Origin: a virus
IMG/VR virus record: IMGVR_UViG_3300034418_005068
Location: 1 to 21,227 of that record
Reading direction: 5' to 3' (one strand)
Length of the DNA: 21,227 bases
Shown here: piece after piece, positions 1-5,201 of the stretch
How positions within the stretch are numbered: position 1 is the stretch's first letter
Layout: the number at the start of each line of letters is the position of its first letter
Position numbers and translations under genes: made by a program
Notes under the pieces: model-generated
Told to the model about the DNA's origin: nothing
What the model saw: the letters and a program-made list of their open reading frames with translations, nothing else
Databases searched by the model: none

Positions 1-4
1 AGCG

Positions 5-196
5 ATGGTAAGTATGGAAACAACAGTGTGGGTCTTGGTATTTGTCTTGTTTACTACTGCGGTGGGCATTGAAACGTATCAGGTTGGCAAGTCGCACGAG
101 ACAAAAGCACACTGTGAGCGGGAGCGGGTAAAGGCCGAGGTGCTAGTTCAAACAAGCAATGCGGAAGTAAAATGCATTGAGGTTAGTAGAGAATAA
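5..196 (+). CDS. Small N-terminally anchored membrane protein, lysis region
   Basis: A 63-residue protein with one hydrophobic segment at about residues 7-22 (WVLVFVLFTTAVGI core), followed by a charged, probably helical tail with two cysteines. It sits immediately before two holin-like genes and a muramidase, so a lysis role such as a small inner-membrane spanin or accessory holin is possible, but no family is recognised. A second in-frame ATG at 14 (MET...) is an alternative start. The window begins only four bases upstream, so the ribosome binding site cannot be judged and the gene could begin outside. An 80-nt gap separates it from the next gene. The call as a real gene rests on strand, context and the membrane segment. 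Confidence 0.55.
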   Translation: MVSMETTVWVLVFVLFTTAVGIETYQVGKSHETKAHCERERVKAEVLVQTSNAEVKCIEVSRE

Positions 197-276
197 ACGG
201 AATCAATGGGTAGTTTTGACCGATGGCAATAAAATTGTTATCATCACGACAAACAAGCGTATAGCGGAGCATTACT

Positions 277-489
277 ATGAACGAGCTGATACCAGACAAG
301 GAAACGTACCAGACAAATAAACGCCGCATGACGTGGGCGTGTCTGGGCATGATGATCATATCAACGTTTGCTGTGATCTTTGATCCCGAGCGTATGAACG
401 AGGCGAGTGCTGTGCTGATGATGATGTATGGCTCACTGTCGGCTGTCGTCGGTGCATACTTTGGTTTCTCTGCGGGAGCTAAGAAATGA
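277..489 (+). CDS. Two-span holin-like membrane protein
   Basis: A 70-residue protein with a charged N-terminus (MNELIPDKETYQTNKRR) and two hydrophobic segments at about residues 18-34 and 44-67. The second is Gly/Ala/Ser rich (SAVVGAYFGFSA). The size and two-helix topology fit small phage holins, and the gene lies two genes before a muramidase. A GGAG motif stands about 8 nt before the ATG. Its stop overlaps the next start as ATGA, which suggests coupled translation. The holin function is inferred from topology and position. It could instead be an antiholin paired with the neighbouring three-helix protein. Confidence 0.6.
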   Translation: MNELIPDKETYQTNKRRMTWACLGMMIISTFAVIFDPERMNEASAVLMMMYGSLSAVVGAYFGFSAGAKK

Positions 490-869
490 TACAAGCACTG
501 ATAGGTCCACTGACCGAACTGGCCGGGGGTTGGCTCAAGGGCAAGGCTGATAAGCAAGCTGCGGATGCCAAGCTAAAACTTACCGAGGCCGAGGCGAAAG
601 CTAAGATCCTTCTCAGCAAAGAAACATCGATTGCGGATTGGGAAAGGATCATGGCGGAGGGTTCTAAGTCCTCATGGAAAGATGAATGGTTCGTAATAGT
701 CCTGAGTTTGCCCCTGCTTTTATGCTGGATACCTGGCGCCGAGGGCTGGGTAGAGCGCGGGTTCGAGCAACTGGACAAGGCACCGGATTGGTATTTCTAT
801 TCCTTGGGCATTGCAATCTCAGCAAGCTTTGGTGTCCGTGGGGTTCAAACATTCTTTAAGAGGAAGTGA
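486..869 (+). CDS. Holin-like protein resembling the GTA/3TM holin family
   Basis: A 127-residue protein. Residues 1-65 are an amphipathic, Ala/Lys/Glu-rich helical region (KGKADKQAADAKLKLTEAEA) leading to a SSWKDEW motif. Two membrane segments follow at about 73-90 (FVIVLSLPLLLCWIPG) and 103-120 (WYFYSLGIAISASFGVRG), with a basic tail. The SWKDE..I.LSLP...F.PG and SFGVRG signatures are those I associate with holins of the gene-transfer-agent 3TM type common in alphaproteobacterial phages. The gene is ATGA-coupled to the preceding small membrane protein, and its TGA overlaps the muramidase start. Likely role: opening the inner membrane so that the signal-less muramidase can reach the wall. 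Confidence 0.7.
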   Translation: MIQALIGPLTELAGGWLKGKADKQAADAKLKLTEAEAKAKILLSKETSIADWERIMAEGSKSSWKDEWFVIVLSLPLLLCWIPGAEGWVERGFEQLDKAPDWYFYSLGIAISASFGVRGVQTFFKRK

Positions 870-1384
870 TGCTACAGAATTTTGAGAAATCTTTGGAGAT
901 GCTACTGAAACATGAGGGTGGTTTTGTTAATCATCCCCGTGATCCAGGTGGTGCAACTAATCTCGGAGTAACCAAGAAGGTTTATGAGGATTGGATTGGC
1001 CTGGACGTAACCATCGAGGAAATGAAAGAGCTGACCCATGAGGATGTCGCTCCGATCTACAAGAAAAACTATTGGGATCGATGCCGTTGTGATGATCTCG
1101 ATAGCGGCCTGGATTGGGCGGTGTTTGATTGGGCGGTAAACTCTGGCACGGGTCGTGCGGCCAAGGCATTGCAGCGTCAGGTGGGGGCTACCAGGGACGG
1201 TGCGATAGGACCAAAGACATTGCAGCTTGTGGCTAACCATGACGCAAAGGAACTGATTGAGGGCATCTATGCAGAACGTCAACGGTTCTACGAGGGACTA
1301 AAGACGTTCGATACATTCGGCAAGGGCTGGACCCGGCGGAACAAAGAAACATTAGAGACTGCATTGGAGATGGCGAATGGCTAA
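869..1384 (+). CDS. Endolysin: N-acetylmuramidase, glycoside hydrolase family 108
   Basis: A 171-residue lytic enzyme expected to cut the glycan backbone of peptidoglycan. The N-terminal GH108 signature is clear: E16 in HEGGF is the likely catalytic acid, followed by the VNHPRDPGGATNLGVT motif. The second half (AVFDWAVNSGTGRAAKALQR then GAIGPKT) matches the peptidoglycan-binding-3 domain that usually completes this family, so the protein looks full length. No signal peptide is present, so export probably depends on the upstream holin genes. I chose ATG 869, which overlaps the upstream TGA (TGATG) and follows GAGGAAG. A GTG three bases earlier is possible. Confidence 0.92.
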   Translation: MLQNFEKSLEMLLKHEGGFVNHPRDPGGATNLGVTKKVYEDWIGLDVTIEEMKELTHEDVAPIYKKNYWDRCRCDDLDSGLDWAVFDWAVNSGTGRAAKALQRQVGATRDGAIGPKTLQLVANHDAKELIEGIYAERQRFYEGLKTFDTFGKGWTRRNKETLETALEMANG

Positions 1385-1532
1385 GAAACGCGGATTGTGG
1401 GATAACATCCATGCTAAACGGCGTAGAATCAAAGCCGGATCTGGTGAGAAAATGCGTAAGCCTGGACAACCGGGAGCGCCTACTGCAAAGGCACTGCGTG
1501 ATAGTGCAAAGAAAAGAATGAGGACAGCATAA
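1377..1532 (+). CDS. Small basic phage protein (51 aa)
   Basis: ATG at 1377 inside the end of the muramidase gene opens a 51-residue frame starting MAKKRGLWDNIHAKRRRIK and continuing AGSGEKMRKPGQPGAPTAKA. The protein is strongly basic (many Lys/Arg, two acidic residues) and lacks hydrophobic segments, suggesting nucleic-acid or membrane-surface binding. The GLWDNIHAKRKRI-AGSGEKMRKPG-GAPT pattern resembles small proteins I have seen repeatedly in marine tailed phages, always without known function. The stop overlaps the next start (TAATG). The overlaps on both sides and the conserved pattern support a genuine gene. Confidence 0.75.
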   Translation: MAKKRGLWDNIHAKRRRIKAGSGEKMRKPGQPGAPTAKALRDSAKKRMRTA

Positions 1533-1651
1533 TGCCATACGGAAAAGGTACATACGGATCTAAAGTTGGACGCCCCTCGAAGGCAGATAAGAAAGATCCT
1601 AAGTTGAAAAAGGCAGCCATGAAAAAGATGATGGCCGCCAAGAAGGGCTGA
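1532..1651 (+). CDS. Small basic phage protein (39 aa)
   Basis: A 39-residue frame starts with ATG overlapping the previous stop (TAATG). The product begins MPYGKGTYGSKVGRPSK and ends in a Lys/Met-rich tail (KKAAMKKMMAAKKG). The YGKGTYGSK-GRP opening is a recurrent pattern in small phage proteins, function unknown; the GRP-K part is reminiscent of AT-hook-like DNA-binding segments, which is only a resemblance. It is the last plus-strand gene before the convergent early operon and ends in the first of three TGATAAC repeats. Confidence 0.65.
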   Translation: MPYGKGTYGSKVGRPSKADKKDPKLKKAAMKKMMAAKKG

Positions 1652-1675
1652 TAACCCTGATAACTTTGATAACTA
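1649..1675. repeat. Three tandem TGATAAC 9-mers at the convergent gene junction
   Basis: The sequence TGATAACNN occurs three times head to tail from 1649 to 1675. In the frame of the preceding gene this reads as TGA TAA three times over (a string of double stops), and the left-hand copy supplies the real stop of the 39-residue gene. The right-hand copy contains the stop of the minus-strand gene on the other strand. It may be a protein-binding array or a translational insulator between convergent operons; neither is shown. Confidence 0.6.
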
Positions 1676-1888
1676 TTCGGGCCGTAACTGCGGCCTGATT
1701 GACTTTGCGATAACGCCTGTATCCAGGCACCACATGTCTACATCACCGTCTGCAAACATGTACTCTGCCATGTCTTCATTGTCGCGGATCATAATCTGAC
1801 ATGCCTCATATGAGGGCAGCAGTATATACGACTGTATATCCATGCCTCTCACTGCGTATTCAATGTAAAAAGCTGTGAAGAACTCCAT
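1673..1888 (-). CDS. Unknown 71-residue acidic protein, last gene of the leftward operon
   Basis: The protein begins MEFFTAFYIEYAVRGMDIQ and is rich in acidic and aromatic residues (DNEDMAEYMFADGDVDMWC). There is no membrane helix or known motif. Its start overlaps the stop of the XRE gene (TAATG) and it has no clear ribosome binding site of its own, so it is probably translated by coupling. The first 19 residues are matched at 14 positions by a truncated reading frame just upstream of the XRE gene, so the XRE gene appears to have been inserted next to this gene's start. Function not recognised. Confidence 0.6.
   Translation of the reverse strand: MEFFTAFYIEYAVRGMDIQSYILLPSYEACQIMIRDNEDMAEYMFADGDVDMWCLDTGVIAKSIRPQLRPE
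1680..1695. terminator. Hairpin at the convergent operon junction, possible bidirectional terminator
   Basis: GGCCG and CGGCC form a 5-bp stem, extended by a T-G wobble, around a 4-nt loop. It lies about 28 nt after the last plus-strand stop and inside the final codons of the minus-strand gene. There is no strong U tract on either side (TGATTGACTTT on plus), so intrinsic termination would be weak. Confidence 0.35.
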
Positions 1889-2235
1889 TATTTATTTTCC
1901 ACTTCATATATCATTGCGCAAATTTCTATAACTTTTTCCATATGTTCTTTTGGAACAATTTGTGAAAGCGCAAAGCGCAAAGCATCCGCGCGTTTAGTTG
2001 TGTCAACTCTTGGTTTTTGCGGTTTTTTTTGATGTTTTCCAGTTTTTAAAACGGGGAGTTCTATTTCGCTTGGATGTACGCCGTAAAGTTGCAGCATTTG
2101 TTCAAGGCGATATTGAGGTATCATTCTGTATCCACCTTCCCAATGCGCTAATGAACTTTGATCCACGTCTAATTCTTCACAAGCCATACGTTGTGTATAG
2201 CCAGCGCGTTTTCTTGCATCACCTAAAGTTTTCAT
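1888..2235 (-). CDS. XRE-family helix-turn-helix regulator
   Basis: A 115-residue protein with a Cro/CI-type HTH at about residues 4-55: LGDARKRAGYTQRMACEEL, then VDQSSLAHWEGGYRMIP and LEQMLQLYGV, which follow the usual XRE spacing. Residues 60-115 form a basic linker and a C-terminal helical region that may dimerise. It is locked between neighbours by an ATGA overlap at its start and a TAATG overlap at its end. GC content over 1921-2220 is about 40% by hand count, against about 60% in the Sak3 gene, and the gene is flanked by two versions of one gene start, so it looks recently acquired. It probably represses or modulates a phage or host promoter; the operator is unknown. Confidence 0.8.
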   Translation of the reverse strand: MKTLGDARKRAGYTQRMACEELDVDQSSLAHWEGGYRMIPQYRLEQMLQLYGVHPSEIELPVLKTGKHQKKPQKPRVDTTKRADALRFALSQIVPKEHMEKVIEICAMIYEVENK

Positions 2236-2318
2236 CTTGTCCTCACTCCCTGTTTTGATAATTGGATCTCCCGGCCATTGATTGCATACTCAATGTAGAA
2301 CGCTGTAAACAGTTCCAT
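2232..2318 (-). pseudogene. Truncated duplicate of the start of the 71-residue gene
   Basis: ATG at 2318, preceded by GAGG, opens a 28-codon frame beginning MELFTAFYIEYAINGREIQ. It aligns with the first 19 residues of the 71-residue protein at 1888 (14 identical). It then diverges into LSKQGVRTR and stops with TGA overlapping the XRE start (ATGA). At the DNA level the match is clearly diverged, mostly at third codon positions, so this is not a fresh exact duplication. It may be a relic left when the XRE gene entered, or it may now serve as a leader peptide coupling translation into the XRE gene. Confidence 0.6.
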
Positions 2319-2320
2319 AT

Positions 2321-2575
2321 CTACCTCAAATTATATTTGTTTCGCCAGTAACGGATCGAGCTATCCGTAACACCTAGTTCCTCTGCAATCATAGTGTTGC
2401 TAAATCCCTCGCTGATCATTTCTTTGATTAGGGCTAAGCGCTCTGGGTTGTATGTTCCCTTTGGCTTGTAGGGTTTTTTCGGTTGCGCCTGTTGTTGTGG
2501 TATTGTTCCCCAGGCTCTCCGATGTGCAGCACGTTCTTGTTTGGCTAGTTCAAGCCATGCTGTTGCTTCGCTCAT
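2321..2575 (-). CDS. Small HTH DNA-binding protein with one homeodomain-like unit
   Basis: An 84-residue protein. Residues 20-45 are a basic, Gln/Pro-rich linker (PQQQAQPKKPYKPKG). Residues 47-84 form a three-helix HTH: ERLALIKEMISEG, then FSNTMIAEELGV and TDSSIRYWRNKYNL, with the last helix likely to lie in the DNA groove. The HTH closely resembles both units in the adjacent upstream protein and also the general pattern of GcrA- or Trp-repressor-like HTHs. It starts with ATGA overlap on the preceding gene. Likely a sequence-specific regulator; the target is unknown. Confidence 0.7.
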   Translation of the reverse strand: MSEATAWLELAKQERAAHRRAWGTIPQQQAQPKKPYKPKGTYNPERLALIKEMISEGFSNTMIAEELGVTDSSIRYWRNKYNLR

Positions 2576-2919
2576 GTCTGTTTGCTCCTTCCATCACGAA
2601 ACTTTAGTTTATATGTCTCGGACATGTAATCAACAGAATTTACATGAACCCCTAGTTCCTTGGCTGCTTCTGTTTTGCTAAGCCCGGCCTCTGCGAGCTT
2701 TCGATAATCTTCTGAGGTGTGTCCTCTGCGTCCGTGGTTTGCCAATCTGATTGGCCAGTTAAGCTTGTGCTTATTAACCATATAAGAAATCGAGCTTGTG
2801 TTTTTGCCAAGAAGCTGGGCCGCCTGGGAACGTGAATAACCCTGGTCGGCCATGCGCTGAAGAAACCCGACAATCTCCTCCTCATGCCGGGCTTTCATTT
2901 CAATCCATTCATTAATCAT
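2572..2919 (-). CDS. Tandem double-HTH DNA-binding protein
   Basis: A 115-residue protein carrying two related HTH units at about residues 16-53 and 69-106. The cores are GYSRSQAAQLLGKNTSSIS and GLSKTEAAKELGVHVNSVD, each followed by YM and a KL-ending helix. They share about nine of 21 positions. Between them lies a basic stretch (RLANHGRRGH). Two HTHs in one chain suggest recognition of a two-part or repeated site without dimerisation. The gene is ATGA-coupled to both the Sak3 gene before it and the single-HTH gene after it, so all three should be produced together. No family name is assigned. Confidence 0.72.
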   Translation of the reverse strand: MINEWIEMKARHEEEIVGFLQRMADQGYSRSQAAQLLGKNTSSISYMVNKHKLNWPIRLANHGRRGHTSEDYRKLAEAGLSKTEAAKELGVHVNSVDYMSETYKLKFRDGRSKQT

Positions 2920-3605
2920 TTGCTAACACTCGCCTGGGTACGCGCCCATTTTGTTTTGTCTTGGATCTGTGTTTGGTTGTTAGACCCAAGTTGATCGATT
3001 GTATTTTTGTTTGCCTCTTTGAACTGATCGATCATACCCGCATCTGCCCCTGCCTTCTGTGCCTGGCTTAACAGTTCCAGGTATGCAGCGGTGTAATGGT
3101 TTTCATCGTTGAACGTGTCGCGGATCTGTCCATCACGGTTGTATAGCTCGAACGTCTGAACCTCTGGCTCGAGCGGGTGAACGCTGATGTCCGGGTTCTT
3201 GCGCGGCGGTTCTTTCTTTGGCGCTGGTTGCTGTGCAGTTACGTCCGGCAGATCTTCCCCCGCATAGATGTAAAGGCCCAGGCCATGCATGGCTATCGCC
3301 TTCACCAGGCAGCGCATCCGGGCATCGTTGACCGCTCGGGCGTCCGGGTTTTTGATTGCGCGGTTGTTGTTGTCCATCACTGCAAGCCACATCATATGCG
3401 AGATCCCATCGATGGTGACGCTGCATCGAACCTCGCGGCTGTTGTCTGGGTACACGACATCATCGTGTAGTTCATAGGTCGCACTCTCGGTATTCTGTTG
3501 AACGTGCTTCCAGGCATCGGCCCAGGACAGATAATCGAAGCGGCCTTTACGTTCCTTGTCTTTGTTGACGTTGACCTCTGATAAAGTTTTCCAGATCTTA
3601 TTCAT
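2916..3605 (-). CDS. Single-strand annealing protein, Sak3 type (DUF1071)
   Basis: A 229-residue protein whose first 125 residues match the pattern I know for DUF1071/Sak3 annealing proteins: IWKTLSEVNVN...KGRFDYLSWADAW, then AVNDARMRCLVKAIAMHGLGLYIYAGEDLP. This family pairs complementary single strands during phage recombination and replication, acting like Red beta or RecT with an exonuclease or SSB partner. The C-terminal 100 residues are Pro/Gln/Asp-rich and probably flexible. Its start overlaps the stop of the Gp157-type gene (ATGA), a typical partner. No exonuclease is seen in the window. The identification is by motif memory, not by a search. Confidence 0.82.
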   Translation of the reverse strand: MNKIWKTLSEVNVNKDKERKGRFDYLSWADAWKHVQQNTESATYELHDDVVYPDNSREVRCSVTIDGISHMMWLAVMDNNNRAIKNPDARAVNDARMRCLVKAIAMHGLGLYIYAGEDLPDVTAQQPAPKKEPPRKNPDISVHPLEPEVQTFELYNRDGQIRDTFNDENHYTAAYLELLSQAQKAGADAGMIDQFKEANKNTIDQLGSNNQTQIQDKTKWARTQASVSK

Positions 3606-4087
3606 TTTACTCTCACTGTTACGCCTGGATTACCAAGCTTGATTTCGGCGCCAGGAACAAACTCCCCGGCCTCTAGTTGTTCTTTGATTGCAGCCAGGTC
3701 AGGCGAACGCTTCACCTTTGTTAGCTGCGTGGGGATCTCCTCCGGGTTGGTGACAAGCACACTCTGCCGGGCCTTTGTGCGGCTGACAGTGGCAAGCGGG
3801 TGCGCTACCTTCTTCGATCCGATAGCATCGAGCAAGTGGCCAATGGTCTGCGATATTGCATCGGCCTTTGCGTTGAGCTTGGCTGCGCGTTCCTGGTAAG
3901 TTTTCGCCAGGGCTTTCACTGCCACCTCGTTTGCCTGGATCTCCTGGCGTTCCTGGATCAGCTTGCCCAGGACATCCATTGCATCTGTCTCCCCGTCCAG
4001 GGTGTCTAGGAAACAATCCTCATCATCCCCGACCATCGCCCGGATGTTGTCGGACATGCGCCGGATCTCCTCGTAATCAATCCACAT
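3602..4087 (-). CDS. Gp157-family (Siphovirus Gp157) recombination-associated protein
   Basis: A 161-residue, mostly helical protein. Residues 25-110 form a long Glu/Gln/Ala/Lys helical stretch (LGKLIQERQEIQANEVAVK to KTYQERAAKLNAKADAIS), followed by a beta-rich tail with ATVSRTKARQSVLV and IPTQLTKVKRSPDLAAIKEQL, then PGAEIK. This order of coiled region, basic 'K' segment, P-x-x-x and G-x-x-V-x-G is typical of the Gp157 family, which usually sits next to single-strand annealing proteins; here Sak3 follows with an ATGA overlap. The start at 4087 has AGGAAGGG upstream. A longer frame to 4141 adds 18 residues without a better site. Confidence 0.8.
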   Translation of the reverse strand: MWIDYEEIRRMSDNIRAMVGDDEDCFLDTLDGETDAMDVLGKLIQERQEIQANEVAVKALAKTYQERAAKLNAKADAISQTIGHLLDAIGSKKVAHPLATVSRTKARQSVLVTNPEEIPTQLTKVKRSPDLAAIKEQLEAGEFVPGAEIKLGNPGVTVRVK

Positions 4088-4394
4088 ATTTTTTCCCTTC
4101 CTCTGTGATGATCCAAACGATTTCAGGATTGCCCCAGGCATTTTCCTTGCGGTCCCGGGTGTCCTCGATCAAACCCATGTCTTGCAATTCAGTAAGCCTT
4201 GGGCGTATCATCAACGGTGAAAGCCCGGCGGTCTTGGCAATGTCACTTCCTGACGCCTTACTCATCTCGGCCAAGACCTTTAACGCCTCGAGTCGTCGCC
4301 CGACGACTTTCCGGGCCACCTTGTGCGCTGCCGCGACTTCCGTATCTGGACCGTCACGGTGGTGCATTTTTTTTATTTCGATTTTATCAATCAT
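4077..4394 (-). CDS. Winged-helix DNA-binding regulator
   Basis: A 105-residue protein. A MarR-like winged helix is visible: RRLEALKVLAEM, SGSDIAKTAGLS, PLMIRPRLTELQDMGLI and a wing with EDTRDRKENAWGNPEIVWIIT. Preceding residues (TEVAAAHKVARKV) are helical. The start ATG at 4394 overlaps the upstream stop (TAATG) and follows GGAGGG; an ATG 15 nt earlier lies within that ribosome site. The 3' end overlaps the Gp157 start by 11 nt. It may bind phage DNA as a regulator, or recruit factors to an origin, since such small winged helices are also used in replication. Confidence 0.75.
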   Translation of the reverse strand: MIDKIEIKKMHHRDGPDTEVAAAHKVARKVVGRRLEALKVLAEMSKASGSDIAKTAGLSPLMIRPRLTELQDMGLIEDTRDRKENAWGNPEIVWIITEEGKKYVD

Positions 4395-4600
4395 TATTTT
4401 ACCCTCCATACTCTTGCGGTACCATTTTCAAGAGTTCTCATTGTCACCGAATACTTACCCCAATGACTTCTTGCTATGACGCTAAAGCTGTGCGCCTTTT
4501 GTGCGTTCGGAAGCAAAACACTGTCGCCAACTTCCATTTTTTTAATGATTAAAGTTTGCCCTTTGTCTTTAGGTATTGGGATGTTCTTTTCGATCTTCAT
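4394..4600 (-). CDS. Conserved small phage protein of the MKIEKNIPIP type
   Basis: A 68-residue protein beginning MKIEKNIPIP, then a short basic linker, KMEVGDSVLLP, a helical part ending in HSFSVIARS, and a C-terminal strand with ARVWRVK. The family, seen in many phages and some bacteria, has this exact order (IEKNIPIP, MEVGDS, RVWR). The function is unknown to me; a small beta/alpha fold with nucleic-acid contact is a guess. I chose ATG 4600 over an in-frame start at 4633 because the family starts there and AGGAAGG stands upstream. The gene overlaps the previous one by 32 nt and abuts the winged-helix gene. Confidence 0.72.
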   Translation of the reverse strand: MKIEKNIPIPKDKGQTLIIKKMEVGDSVLLPNAQKAHSFSVIARSHWGKYSVTMRTLENGTARVWRVK

Positions 4601-4811
4601 ATTGTTCCATCCTTCCTGAAATGATTTCGTCATACTCTGCTATGACCTGGTTAAGTTTCTGGATGTCCATTTGCAGAAACGCCTGGTCGGTGCTGTAAGC
4701 GCCCGAACGCACCCCAGAGGGGATCTGGTCCAGCTCTGCCTGTTTCTTGTTCAGGCGGCGTTCTGCGTCGCTCCGTAGGCTCTGCATGGCCTTAAGGGAA
4801 AGCTCTGTCAT
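4569..4811 (-). CDS. Unknown 80-residue coiled-coil protein
   Basis: A hydrophilic, largely helical product: MTELSLKAMQSLRSDAERRL, NKKQAELDQIPSG, then a second helix from FLQMDIQKLNQVIAEYDEII. The two helices separated by a Gly/Pro turn (IPSGVRSGAYS) suggest an antiparallel helical hairpin. The start at 4811 overlaps the TGA of the upstream membrane protein (ATGA). A longer GTG start at 4835 would run across that gene's end and is less likely. Function not recognised; the position within the recombination operon suggests an early accessory role. Confidence 0.6.
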   Translation of the reverse strand: MTELSLKAMQSLRSDAERRLNKKQAELDQIPSGVRSGAYSTDQAFLQMDIQKLNQVIAEYDEIISGRMEQYEDRKEHPNT

Positions 4812-4942
4812 ATCACTAGCACCCAAAATAGACACAAGAGAAAGCCAATCACTAGGCTAAGTGCGCCTATGAGATCGCCTACAAACTCTTGTAGGGTTGT
4901 TTCTTTAAAAGCCTGTTTGATATTTTCTATTGCCTCTAGCAT
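4808..4942 (-). CDS. Short single-span membrane protein (44 aa)
   Basis: ATG at 4942, with GGGAGG about 9 nt upstream (inside the end of the previous gene), opens a 44-codon frame. Residues 1-21 are amphipathic and charged (MLEAIENIKQAFKETTLQEF); residues 22-44 are one long hydrophobic helix ending at the C-terminus (GALSLVIGFLLCLFWVLVI). The TGA overlaps the next ATG (ATGA). A good ribosome site, tight coupling on the downstream side and a clean membrane helix argue for a real gene despite its size. Expected location is the inner membrane, N-terminus in the cytoplasm. Function unknown; an early membrane protein could modify host entry or stress responses. Confidence 0.65.
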   Translation of the reverse strand: MLEAIENIKQAFKETTLQEFVGDLIGALSLVIGFLLCLFWVLVI

Positions 4943-4945
4943 TGT

Positions 4946-5152
4946 TTATGCCTCCCAAAATAGTAACACGTTACCAATGACTTTGCTTTTGAACTGTTTC
5001 ACGCCCCACAAGTAGTTGATGAAAAAGTTTTCCAGAGTCATTAGATTTTCTTCGTACCGATAGTAAACCAAGCCCTCGTCGTTGGTACAGGTCTCGACCT
5101 GGCCGTTCTCGATCATGTGGTGAATGTCTAGCACTTTGAATAGATCCTCCAT
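4946..5152 (-). CDS. Unknown 68-residue protein
   Basis: Product MEDLFKVLDIHHMIENGQ, then Tyr/Asn-rich residues (VYYRYEENLMTLENFFINYL) and a hydrophobic end (KVIGNVLLFWEA). No motif is recognised and there is no clear membrane span. I chose ATG 5152, which has GAGG six bases upstream; an ATG at 5164 has no ribosome site and falls before it. It ends three bases before the 44-residue membrane gene and contains that gene's ribosome binding site. Confidence 0.55.
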   Translation of the reverse strand: MEDLFKVLDIHHMIENGQVETCTNDEGLVYYRYEENLMTLENFFINYLWGVKQFKSKVIGNVLLFWEA

Positions 5153-5176
5153 TGTGTACCTCATTGAACCAGCAAT

Positions 5177-5192
5177 GCGCCCCGGAGGGCGC
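5177..5192 (-). promoter_or_regulatory. Very stable intercistronic hairpin with UCCG loop
   Basis: On the minus-strand transcript, GCGCCC and GGGCGC form a perfect 6-bp GC-only stem closed by C-G around UCCG, a UNCG-class tetraloop. It lies between the 157-residue gene and the 68-residue gene. No U tract follows, so it looks like an mRNA-processing, stability or attenuation element rather than a full terminator. Confidence 0.5.
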
Positions 5193-5201
5193 TAAACAAG
5201 A

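Noticed and set aside
183-557. 124-codon open frame on the minus strand
   Set aside because: It lies opposite the two holin-like genes, which have good ribosome sites and coupling; the translation has no domain and it is on the wrong strand for the cassette.
902-1282. 126-codon minus-strand frame within the muramidase gene
   Set aside because: It is a shadow of a clear GH108 gene and carries no motif.
1680-1695. Strong intrinsic terminator at the convergent junction
   Set aside because: The stem is short and no U tract follows on either strand, so it is kept only as a possible weak terminator.
3931-4479. 182-codon plus-strand frame across Gp157 and winged-helix genes
   Set aside because: It is Ser/Pro/Arg-rich nonsense opposite two recognised genes; no start signal.
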